From CAYZJD01 sp964478455 (GTDB taxonomy: Bacteria > Acidobacteriota > Terriglobia > Bryobacterales > Bryobacteraceae), in assembly GCA_964478455.1 (NCBI GenBank), contig CAYZJD010000334.1, positions 1-5,230 of the forward strand: a stretch of 5,230 nucleotides of DNA, given 5' to 3'. Within the stretch, counting starts at the first letter, position 1. Each line of letters starts with the position of its first letter. Shown one piece after another: positions 1 to 5,183 of the stretch. Below the pieces are notes generated by a model. It did no database searches. It was given only the letters and a program-made list of their open reading frames with translations, and had not been told where the DNA came from. The position numbers and the translations under genes were made by a program.

Positions 1-852
1 GAGTTCTGCCGCTGCCTGAAAGCGGACCGCCGCACCCAGCTCATCCCGATCCTGATGCTGACGAGCATCCAGGGAGTGGAGAACGAGATCGCCGGCATCG
101 CCTCCGGCGCCGACGAGTTCCTCATCAAGCCGCTGCATCCCTCGGTAGTCCGTGCCCGCGTCCGGGCGATGCTGCGGCACAAGGCCGCCATCGACACGCT
201 CGAGGAGGCCGAGACGATTCTGTTCGCGCTGGCCCGGTCCGTCGAACATCGTGACAAGTACACTGCCGGCCATTGCGAGCGCCTGGCCTGGTACAGCGTC
301 TCGATCGGAGTGTCGCTCGGGCTGCCGCGTCACCAACTGCTGGCTCTTCACCGCGGCGGATTCCTGCACGACATCGGCAAGATCGCCGTGCCCGACTCCA
401 TCCTTTACAAGAACGCCAAGCTGACCGAGGAGGAATGGGGGATCATGCGCCTCCACACCGTGAAGGGCGAGGAGATCTGCCGGCCGATGAAGAACCTGGC
501 GCACGTGCTGCCGATCATTCGCAGCCACCATGAGCGCTGGGACGGCAGCGGCTACCCCGACGGCCTCCGCGGCCACGAGATCCCGCTGCCCGCCCGCATC
601 CTTCAGGTAGCCGATATCTACGATGCCCTTACCACTGTGCGCCCGTACAAGCCGGCCCTCCCGCCGCAGGAAGCGCTGAATGTCCTCGTCGATGAATCGC
701 GGCGCGGCTGGCGCGACCCCGACCTGGTGGCCGCGTTCAACCGGTTGCACGGCAACGGTCTCGGCGAGACCTTCCGGCTCGCCTCCCTCAACTGGCCCCA
801 GCTTGAACTGATGGAGCGGGCCATCGCCTTTCCGCCTCCACAGGCTGTCTGA
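1..852 (+). CDS. Response regulator with HD-GYP domain, probable cyclic-di-GMP phosphodiesterase (5' end missing)
   Basis: The reading frame is open from the first base, so the gene starts upstream of the window; 283 codons are present. The first part is the end of a receiver domain: an IPILMLTS strand with the conserved Thr at 61-63, then GADEFLIKP with the conserved Lys at 127-129. The phosphorylated Asp would lie upstream. A short helical linker leads to a full HD-GYP domain: His at 271 (AGHCERLA), the HD pair at 367-372 (LHDIGKIAVPD), His at 454, HHE at 526-534, DGSGYP ending at 558, and Asp at 613 (VADIYDALT) followed by RPYK. All the metal-ligand and GYP motifs typical of active enzymes are intact. 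Members of this RpfG-like family hydrolyse c-di-GMP in the cytoplasm, controlled by phosphorylation of the receiver. The partner histidine kinase is not in the window. The stop TGA is at 850-852. The family call is very secure; the activity is inferred from motifs. Confidence 0.95.
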   Translation, partial: EFCRCLKADRRTQLIPILMLTSIQGVENEIAGIASGADEFLIKPLHPSVVRARVRAMLRHKAAIDTLEEAETILFALARSVEHRDKYTAGHCERLAWYSVSIGVSLGLPRHQLLALHRGGFLHDIGKIAVPDSILYKNAKLTEEEWGIMRLHTVKGEEICRPMKNLAHVLPIIRSHHERWDGSGYPDGLRGHEIPLPARILQVADIYDALTTVRPYKPALPPQEALNVLVDESRRGWRDPDLVAAFNRLHGNGLGETFRLASLNWPQLELMERAIAFPPPQAV

Positions 853-880
853 TTTCGCGCCGCCGCGCGGCTTTCGGTAC

Positions 881-886
881 TACAAT
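881..886 (+). promoter_or_regulatory. Putative -10 element (TACAAT) of the fucosidase gene
   Basis: TACAAT is one base from the TATAAT consensus and lies in the 43-base gap after the HD-GYP stop, 9 nt before the ATG at 896. Transcription starting about 7 nt downstream would give an mRNA with almost no leader. No convincing -35 box is visible 16-18 nt upstream, where the sequence is GC-rich. There is no Shine-Dalgarno sequence in front of the ATG, which fits a leaderless start. Confidence 0.5.
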
Positions 887-895
887 GGGCGGCTT

Positions 896-2635
896 ATGGG
901 ATACCGCACTTCTGCATCTGCGCTCCTGCTCTCGGCGCTGGCCCTGGCCCAGCCGCCGCAAAGCTCCCTGCCCGAAGCGGAACGCACGCGCTGGTTCCGC
1001 GAGGCCAAGTTCGGGATGTTCATCCACTGGGGCGTTTACGCCGAGATCGGCCGCCACGAGTGGTCGCGGCACATGCTTCAGATCCCGCAGGCCGAATACG
1101 ACAAGTACGCCCACCGTTTCAATCCGGTGAGGTTCAATGCCGGCGAGTGGGCGGACATCGCCGCTAGCGCGGGTGCGAAGTACGTCATCATCACCTCCAA
1201 GCACCACGACGGTTTCAGCATCTTCCGGAGCAAGGTCAGCGACTACGACATGGAGATCACGCCGTACAAAGGCGACCCGTTCGGTCTGCTTGCCGGCGCG
1301 GTACGCAGCCGCGGAATGCGCTTTGGCTTCTACCACTCGATCATGGACTGGCATCATCCGGACTACGTCCCCAAGCGCGCCTGGGAGGTCGCCGACCCGA
1401 ACCGGGGCGGCAATCTCAACAGCTATCTCGACTTCATGAAGGCGCAGCTCCGCGAGTTGCTCACCGGGTACGGCGACATCGCGGTGGTCTGGTTCGACGG
1501 CGAGTGGGAGCACACCAACCAGGAGCTGCGCTCGGACGAGATCTACGACTTCATCCGCAAGCTCCAGCCGAACGCCCTGATCAACGACCGCCTGTTCAAC
1601 CGGCAGCCCGGCAACCGCGCCGACTTCGGCACGCCGGAGCAGTTCGTGCCGGCCACCGGCATCAAGGATCCCTCCGGCAAGCCCGTGCTTTGGGAAAGCT
1701 GCGTCACCATCAACGAGGACAGTTGGGGCTACAACAAGTACGAGACCCGGTTCAAGACGCGGCGGGACCTGATTCGCATGTTGATCGAGGTCGTGAGCAA
1801 GGGCGGCAACCTGCTGCTGAACGTCGGTCCCATGCCGGACGGCCGAATCCAGGACGACTTCGTCAGCCGCCTCAAAGCCATGGGGGAATGGCTGAAGGTC
1901 AACGGCGAGGCCATCTACGGCACCCAAGCCAGCCCCTTTGCCCGGCTGCCGTTCTTCGGCCGGGCGACCCAGAAAGGCAACGTCCTCTATCTGCACGTGT
2001 TCCAATGGCCGGCGGACGGGAAGTTGGTTGTTCCCGGCCTTGGGAACCAGGTCGCTTCGGCGCGCTTGCTCGGCGCGCCGGCAGCGAGGCTCTCGGCCGC
2101 CCGCTCCGGCCAGGATGTTGTCGTGGCCCTTCCGGCGGAAGCTCCGGATGAGACCGCCAGCGTCGTCGCGCTCGTCTTGGACGGCCCGCCGCGGGTCTCG
2201 CCGTTCGTCATCCGGCCGGATGCAAACGGCGTCGTGCGGCTGGTCGCCGAGTCGTGCGAGATCGAGACCGAGTTCGAGCAGCGAGCCAAGAAGGAGAACG
2301 CGCTCGGTCACGTCTTTCTCACTCACTGGACCCGCCCGCAGGACGTGCCGGCATGGGTGTTCACAGCGCCGGCTGGCCACTACCGGGTCGAGATGACCTA
2401 CGGCGCGGCAAAGTCGAGCATCGGCGTCGAGTTCACGGTATCGGCCGGCTCCAGCCAGATCGCCGGCAAGGTTGCCGACACGAAGGGCGACTGGAGCGAC
2501 TGGGTGTTCAAGACGTTTCCTGTCGGCGAGATCGCGCTCCCCGGCGGCCAAATGACCTTGCGCGTGAAGGCCAATCCGGCCGGCGGCACGCCGGCCATGT
2601 CGCTCGAACGCGTGGTGCTGACGCCGGTGCGCTGA
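896..2635 (+). CDS. Secreted alpha-L-fucosidase, glycoside hydrolase family 29
   Basis: This 579-residue enzyme is predicted to release L-fucose from the non-reducing ends of glycans outside the cytoplasm. Residues 1-18 form a signal peptide (hydrophobic ALLLSALALA, probable cleavage before Gln19). The GH29 catalytic barrel spans about residues 27-345. It shows W-F-x-x-A-K-F-G-M-F-I-H-W-G with His44, the K-H-H-D-G-F substrate-site motif at 102-107, W-F-D-G with the predicted catalytic nucleophile Asp201, W-G-Y at 277-279, and GGNLLLNVGPMPDG at 303-316. Residues about 350-432 fit the usual C-terminal beta-sandwich. Residues about 435-579 form an additional domain that may be carbohydrate-binding. 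The general acid was not assigned; Glu267 is only one candidate. The ATG at 896 is chosen because it gives the signal peptide directly and follows a -10-like TACAAT; no ribosome binding site is seen. No other glycan-degradation gene is nearby, so the natural substrate is unknown. Confidence 0.94.
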   Translation: MGYRTSASALLLSALALAQPPQSSLPEAERTRWFREAKFGMFIHWGVYAEIGRHEWSRHMLQIPQAEYDKYAHRFNPVRFNAGEWADIAASAGAKYVIITSKHHDGFSIFRSKVSDYDMEITPYKGDPFGLLAGAVRSRGMRFGFYHSIMDWHHPDYVPKRAWEVADPNRGGNLNSYLDFMKAQLRELLTGYGDIAVVWFDGEWEHTNQELRSDEIYDFIRKLQPNALINDRLFNRQPGNRADFGTPEQFVPATGIKDPSGKPVLWESCVTINEDSWGYNKYETRFKTRRDLIRMLIEVVSKGGNLLLNVGPMPDGRIQDDFVSRLKAMGEWLKVNGEAIYGTQASPFARLPFFGRATQKGNVLYLHVFQWPADGKLVVPGLGNQVASARLLGAPAARLSAARSGQDVVVALPAEAPDETASVVALVLDGPPRVSPFVIRPDANGVVRLVAESCEIETEFEQRAKKENALGHVFLTHWTRPQDVPAWVFTAPAGHYRVEMTYGAAKSSIGVEFTVSAGSSQIAGKVADTKGDWSDWVFKTFPVGEIALPGGQMTLRVKANPAGGTPAMSLERVVLTPVR

Positions 2636-2719
2636 CCTTCTCTGAGGCGAACCCCTGAGAACGGCGGCTTTTTCGCCTGCCTTGCGCACGTTCCCCACTG
2701 CCCCGCCCGATGGCTGGAG

Positions 2720-2725
2720 TAGGGT
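2720..2725 (+). promoter_or_regulatory. Weak putative -10 element (TAGGGT) of the 2732 gene
   Basis: TAGGGT keeps the TANNNT core and ends exactly 6 nt before the ATG at 2732, the spacing expected if transcription begins at the start codon. No -35 match is seen. On its own this is weak; it is reported because the same geometry recurs at the other lead genes of the window. Confidence 0.3.
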
Positions 2726-2731
2726 CTCCCG

Positions 2732-3169
2732 ATGGGCGAACTCCTCCAGTTGACTCTGCCGTTCGTGGCCGCTCTCGGCGCCGGCCTCTTGTCGTTCATC
2801 GTCGTCCACGCGCGCATGCAGGTGGTGATTGCCAGGGAAAGACAGGACCTGATCGAGGCGCGGGCCGTGCTGGCGCAGCAGCGCCAGACAGCGGAGGAGA
2901 AGATCAAGGCCGCCGAAGCTGAGGCGCGCCGCAAGGCGCTGGATGAATTCCTGGCCGACGTGCGGGTGGAGGAGCGGCACTACGTTCGCGAGATCTCCTC
3001 GCCGGCCGGCTCGCGCAAGTGCCTGGTGCTTCAGGAGAGGATCTACTTCCGCAACATCCCGCTCTGCGACTGGATCGAGCGTGAGTTGCCGGTGGAGGAG
3101 AAGCGGGCGGAGCGAAGCGAGCGCTTGCAGGAGGGAACGAACTCACGGGGCCGCAAGCTGCTGCGGTAG
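2732..3169 (+). CDS. Small membrane-anchored coiled-coil protein of unknown function
   Basis: This 145-residue protein is not assigned to a named family. Residues about 5-27 form one hydrophobic membrane segment (LTLPFVAALGAGLLSFIVV). Residues about 30-75 are Ala/Glu/Arg/Gln-rich and predicted to be a continuous helix or coiled coil. Residues 76-120 form a distinct block, V-E-E-R-H-Y-V-R-E then GSRKCLVLQERIYFRNIPLCDWIE, whose pattern looks like a small folded beta/alpha unit. It contains Cys97 and Cys112. The last 25 residues are charged and probably disordered. With few residues before the membrane segment and an Arg/Lys-rich portion after it, the bulk probably faces the cytoplasm. Codon use (GC-rich third positions) and the long stop-free frame support a real gene. 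The ATG at 2732 has no Shine-Dalgarno sequence but follows TAGGGT by 6 nt. The gene ends 3 nt from the convergent TauE-like gene. A scaffold or envelope role would be a guess. Confidence 0.8.
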   Translation: MGELLQLTLPFVAALGAGLLSFIVVHARMQVVIARERQDLIEARAVLAQQRQTAEEKIKAAEAEARRKALDEFLADVRVEERHYVREISSPAGSRKCLVLQERIYFRNIPLCDWIERELPVEEKRAERSERLQEGTNSRGRKLLR

Positions 3170-3172
3170 CGC

Positions 3173-3535
3173 CTACTTTCCCATCACCAGCATTCTGGCA
3201 GCGACAAGCAACAAGAAGGTGCCGTACACCCGGCGGATCACATGTGGCGGGAGCGCGATCATGATCTTCGCGCCGAAGTACGCCCCGAGGAACAGCCCGA
3301 TGGCAACCAGCACCGCATACCTGAGGTTGATGTAGCCGGTCCGGTAGTATTCGGCGGCGCCAAGCAATCCCACCGGCGGGATGAGGGCGGCCAGGCTCGT
3401 GCCGATGGCCTCCAGTTCGCGCACTTTCAGCAGGAAGATCAGCGCGGGGACGATGATGAGGCCGCCGCCGATGCCGAACATCCCGGCGGCTACGCCGGCC
3501 ACCAGCCCAATGCCGAGCAGGACGAGGTTGATCAT
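3173..3535 (-). CDS. TauE/SafE-family membrane protein, single-domain (half-length) form
   Basis: The 120-residue product is almost entirely hydrophobic, with about four to five membrane segments: about residues 2-20, 24-37, 44-62, 72-93 and 103-118. It carries the N-terminal TauE/SafE hallmark G-M-F-G-I-G-G-G-L-I-I-V-P (18-30), followed by GTSLAALIPPVG (45-56), as in this family. TauE/SafE proteins are putative exporters of sulfite, sulfoacetate and other small organosulfur anions, usually about 250 residues with two homologous halves; this one has only the first half. The glycine-rich motif and natural end (ARMLVMGK, stop) argue for a true one-domain form rather than a fragment. The start at 3535 is chosen because MINLVLLG begins the first membrane helix and TAGACT lies 8 nt upstream. 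The frame stays open further upstream, but that part runs through the hairpin repeat and does not look like protein. It is divergent from the sigma-factor operon. The substrate is unknown. Confidence 0.85.
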   Translation of the reverse strand: MINLVLLGIGLVAGVAAGMFGIGGGLIIVPALIFLLKVRELEAIGTSLAALIPPVGLLGAAEYYRTGYINLRYAVLVAIGLFLGAYFGAKIMIALPPHVIRRVYGTFLLLVAARMLVMGK

Positions 3536-3543
3536 GGCCCATG

Positions 3544-3549
3544 AGTCTA
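3544..3549 (-). promoter_or_regulatory. Putative extended -10 element (TGC-TAGACT) of the TauE-like gene
   Basis: Read on the minus strand, TAGACT is preceded by TGC, which makes an extended -10 pattern (TGN-TANNNT), and lies 8 nt before the ATG at 3535. Any -35 region would fall inside the left arm of the hairpin repeat that begins at 3560; the bases there do not resemble TTGACA. Confidence 0.4.
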
Positions 3550-3559
3550 GCAGAAAACC

Positions 3560-3613
3560 GGGGACAGCCCGCATGTTTCCGCGCAAGAGCGCGGAAACAT
3601 GCGGGCTGTCCCC
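3560..3613. repeat. Perfect 24-bp inverted repeat with 6-nt loop, REP/MITE-like
   Basis: The arms are 3560-3583 and 3590-3613 and are exact reverse complements; the loop is CAAGAG (3584-3589). Each outer end reads GGGGACAG inward from the left and CTGTCCCC on the right. Pairing stops at both flanks (C3559 against A3614). A 5-base AAACC lies on each side (3555-3559 and 3618-3622), a possible but weak target duplication. The element lies between the -10 boxes of two divergent genes, so neither transcript should include it. It therefore does not look like a terminator or an mRNA structure for these genes. GGGGACAG/CTGTCCCC hairpins are familiar from REP-like repeats mobilised by REP-associated tyrosine transposases. 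That assignment is inference, since only one copy is visible here. Confidence 0.85.
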
Positions 3614-3649
3614 ATGTAAACCTCCGGTGGGGTCTTGCGTCAGGCCATA

Positions 3650-3655
3650 TATGAT
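3650..3655 (+). promoter_or_regulatory. Putative -10 element (TATGAT) of the sigma-factor operon
   Basis: TATGAT is one base from TATAAT and lies 7 nt before the ATG at 3663. It overlaps the alternative upstream ATG codons at 3651 and 3654, which makes those less likely as starts. No -35 match is seen, and no GGAAC/GTC pair with the usual ECF spacing is found, so autoregulation by the encoded sigma factor cannot be supported from the sequence. Confidence 0.4.
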
Positions 3656-3662
3656 GGGCGTC

Positions 3663-4271
3663 ATGGCCGGCGAACTTGCGGCGCGCCACGCGCCGGCGGC
3701 CCTGGTCGGGGATTTTGCCGGCTGGATGCAGGCCGAGCAGAAGCGAGTGTTCCTGCTTTGCCGGCGGCTCCTCGGCGACGCCGACGAGGCCGACACGGCG
3801 ACCCAGGAGGTGTTCGTGAAGGCCTGGCAGGCACTGAGCCGACCGGGTGCCGCGGCGCTGGAGGATCCGGCCAAGTGGCTGAGCCGCGTGGCCGTCAACA
3901 CGTGTCTGGACCGGCTGCGCTCGCGCCGCTGGCAGTTCTGGAGGCGGCGGCCGAATCAGGAAAACGAAGCGGCGATCCTCGCCACCGCGTCCTCCTCCAG
4001 TCCGACGGGCGAAGACCAGTTGTTCGCGCAGCAGATCGGCCGCCGGCTGGCGGAAGCGCTGTCGCGGCTGTCGCCGCGGCAGCGAGCGGCGTTCGTGTTG
4101 CGCCACTATGAAGACCGGAGCCTGGAGGAGATCGCGGCGATCCTCGGGCTGGACATCGGCACCGTGAAGGCGCACCTGGCCCGTGCCCTCGCCAAGCTCC
4201 GGGTGGAGTTGAGAGATCTGTATGGACGCCAGGAGAGTAACCATGCCGGCAAGACATTGGACCGACGATGA
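3663..4271 (+). CDS. ECF-family RNA polymerase sigma factor
   Basis: The 202-residue protein has the two-domain layout of extracytoplasmic-function sigma factors. Sigma region 2 is at about residues 18-90, with D-E-A-D-T-A-T-Q-E-V-F-V-K-A-W (41-55) and W-L-S-R-V-A-V-N-T-C-L-D-R-L-R (72-86), the core-binding and -10-reading segments. A polar linker (about 92-120) follows. Region 4 is at about 125-185: L-S-R-L-S-P-R-Q-R-A-A-F-V-L-R (133-147) and a helix-turn-helix E-E-I-A-A-I-L-G-L-D-I-G-T-V-K-A-H-L-A-R-A (155-175) that would read the -35 element. It directs RNA polymerase to a stress or signal regulon. Starts at 3651 and 3654 would add up to four residues, but they overlap the -10-like TATGAT, so 3663 is preferred. 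Its last 29 bases overlap the anti-sigma gene, as expected for a sigma/anti-sigma pair. The ECF subgroup was not determined. Confidence 0.93.
   Translation: MAGELAARHAPAALVGDFAGWMQAEQKRVFLLCRRLLGDADEADTATQEVFVKAWQALSRPGAAALEDPAKWLSRVAVNTCLDRLRSRRWQFWRRRPNQENEAAILATASSSSPTGEDQLFAQQIGRRLAEALSRLSPRQRAAFVLRHYEDRSLEEIAAILGLDIGTVKAHLARALAKLRVELRDLYGRQESNHAGKTLDRR
4231..4235 (+). promoter_or_regulatory. Shine-Dalgarno (AGGAG) deciding the anti-sigma start
   Basis: AGGAG lies 7 nt before the ATG at 4243. An in-frame ATG at 4222 lies before this site and has no comparable ribosome binding site, so 4243 is the better start. The site sits inside the end of the sigma-factor gene. Confidence 0.75.
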
Positions 4272-4677
4272 GTTGATCGCCCGGCTGTACGGCGTCGGGC
4301 CGGAAGACGGGCATCTGGAGGAATGCGGAGAGTGCGCGGCGCGGTGGCGGCGGTTCGTGGCCGTGCGCGAGCGGGCGCTGGTCGAGCCGGAGGTGTCTCA
4401 GGAGTTCCTGACCGCGCAACGCAGGCGCATCTACGAGCGCATCGAAGCCCCGCGGCACGTCTTCTGGAAACCGGCCTTGGGCGTACCCATCGCCGCCACG
4501 GCCATGATACTGGCGGCTCTGCTGCTTTCCGGCCCGAAGCCCTCGCCGCAGCCGACCCTGGCGTCCTCCGACCGGCCGAAGGACGCCGAGTTATTCGCGG
4601 ACATCTACGACACGCTGGAAAGCGCCGAACTTCAGGCGCTCTCGCCGGTGCAGGGCCTGTTCGAGGAGAAGCAATGA
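4243..4677 (+). CDS. Membrane-anchored anti-sigma factor with zinc-finger-type (ZAS-like) motif
   Basis: The 144-residue product begins with a short cytoplasmic domain containing H-L-E-E-C-G-E-C, that is His24, Cys28 and Cys31. This is the HX3CX2C signature of zinc-binding anti-sigma domains, which clamp ECF sigma factors. The segment around residues 50-70 (EFLTAQRRRIYERIEAP) continues the helical sigma-binding part. One membrane helix follows at about 76-97 (PALGVPIAATAMILAALLL). About 47 residues are left outside the membrane, Pro-rich and then acidic (DAELFADIYDTLESAEL). The gene overlaps the sigma gene by 29 nt and the next gene by 4 nt (ATGA, 4674-4677), so the three are surely co-expressed. 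The short outer tail is a plausible docking site for the downstream Spy/CnrX-like protein. A start at 4222 would add seven residues but lacks a ribosome binding site. Zinc binding and the actual partner are inferred. Confidence 0.88.
   Translation: MPARHWTDDELIARLYGVGPEDGHLEECGECAARWRRFVAVRERALVEPEVSQEFLTAQRRRIYERIEAPRHVFWKPALGVPIAATAMILAALLLSGPKPSPQPTLASSDRPKDAELFADIYDTLESAELQALSPVQGLFEEKQ
4663..4668 (+). promoter_or_regulatory. Shine-Dalgarno (GAGGAG) of the Spy/CpxP-like gene
   Basis: GAGGAG lies 5 nt before the ATG at 4674, inside the end of the anti-sigma gene. It fixes the start of the last gene and, with the ATGA overlap, suggests translational coupling. Confidence 0.75.
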
Positions 4678-5183
4678 AACGAGCACTCTTGTTCCTATGT
4701 GTTGCGGCCGCCTGCGCTTCGGCGCAAGGCCCGGGCATGTTTCCGTGGTGGGACAGCCCGTTGGTGAAAGACCTCAATCTCAGCGAAGATCAGCAGAAGC
4801 AGATTGACTCGACCGTCCGCGATCATCGCGACAAGCTGATCGAGCAACGGGCTGCTGTTCAAAAGGCCGAAGGCGCCCTCCAGGACGCCTTGAACAAAGA
4901 CCCGGTGGACGAGCCGAAGGCCCGGGAGGCTATTGAGAAGCTGATCGCCGCCCGTGGAGACCTGATGCGGACGATGTCGCACATGGGGTTGAAACTGAGG
5001 GCTGTGCTAACACCACAGCAGTGGCAGGAGCTTCAGCGGCGCCGCCGCGGGCGCATGTTCCAGGAAGGCTGGCGGGAGCGGCCGGGGCGATGGCGCAGCG
5101 CGCCCGGCGCCGGGCCGCCGGCTCCCGCGGGACCTCCGCGGCCGCCGGAACCTCCTCCACCGGGGCTGGACGAGGACCAATAG
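4674..5183 (+). CDS. Secreted Spy/CpxP/CnrX-like LTXXQ-motif protein (periplasmic sensor or chaperone)
   Basis: The 169-residue protein starts with a signal peptide (MKR then ALLFLCVAAACASA, probable cleavage before Gln18); a lipoprotein site at Cys14 is possible but has a poor -3 residue. The mature part is an all-helical hairpin typical of the Spy/CpxP/ZraP/CnrX group. It has L-S-E-D-Q (36-40), a long helix through QKQIDSTVRDHRDKLIEQ, a turn at about 74-80 (NKDPVDE), a second long helix (81-110), and the hallmark L-T-P-Q-Q (112-116). His51, His103 and Met104 are candidate metal ligands by analogy with CnrX. An Arg run (122-125) is followed by a Pro-rich tail (146-163) ending GLDEDQ, probably disordered. 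In known systems such proteins sense metals or envelope stress, or act as refolding chaperones. The position after a sigma/anti-sigma pair favours a sensor. The in-frame stretch before 4674 is antisigma shadow. The stop TAG (5181-5183) is the last genuine sequence, directly abutting adapter. Confidence 0.87.
   Translation: MKRALLFLCVAAACASAQGPGMFPWWDSPLVKDLNLSEDQQKQIDSTVRDHRDKLIEQRAAVQKAEGALQDALNKDPVDEPKAREAIEKLIAARGDLMRTMSHMGLKLRAVLTPQQWQELQRRRRGRMFQEGWRERPGRWRSAPGAGPPAPAGPPRPPEPPPPGLDEDQ

Noticed and set aside
2645..2678. Possible terminator after the fucosidase gene: AGGCGAA (2645-2651) pairing with TTCGCCT (2672-2678)
   Set aside because: The stem is only 7 bp, the loop is 20 nt, and the T run lies within the loop/stem rather than after it. 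It is too weak to call an intrinsic terminator, although it is the only candidate in the 96-base gap 2636-2731.
788..2980. A 730-codon open frame on the minus strand, opposite the fucosidase gene
   Set aside because: It is antisense to a clear GH29 gene and runs into three neighbouring genes. Its translation is rich in Arg, Ala, Val, Leu and His with no recognisable domain, as expected from the shadow of GC-rich codons. The overlapping sense genes explain the open frame.
3584..3589. CRISPR-like repeat unit
   Set aside because: There is one inverted repeat only, with no direct repeats or spacers and no cas genes.
3593..3610. A GGAAAC ... GTC pair resembling an ECF autoregulatory promoter
   Set aside because: The gap between the two parts is about 9 nt instead of the usual about 16, and both lie inside the hairpin arm.
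3560..3613. Reading the hairpin as an intrinsic terminator
   Set aside because: Both adjacent genes point away from it and start outside it, and there is no U-tract after either arm.
2904..4244. A 446-codon minus-strand frame across the TauE-like and sigma regions
   Set aside because: It crosses the hairpin and reads antisense to the sigma factor. The translation is low complexity and has no domain; the real minus-strand gene here is 3173-3535 in another frame.
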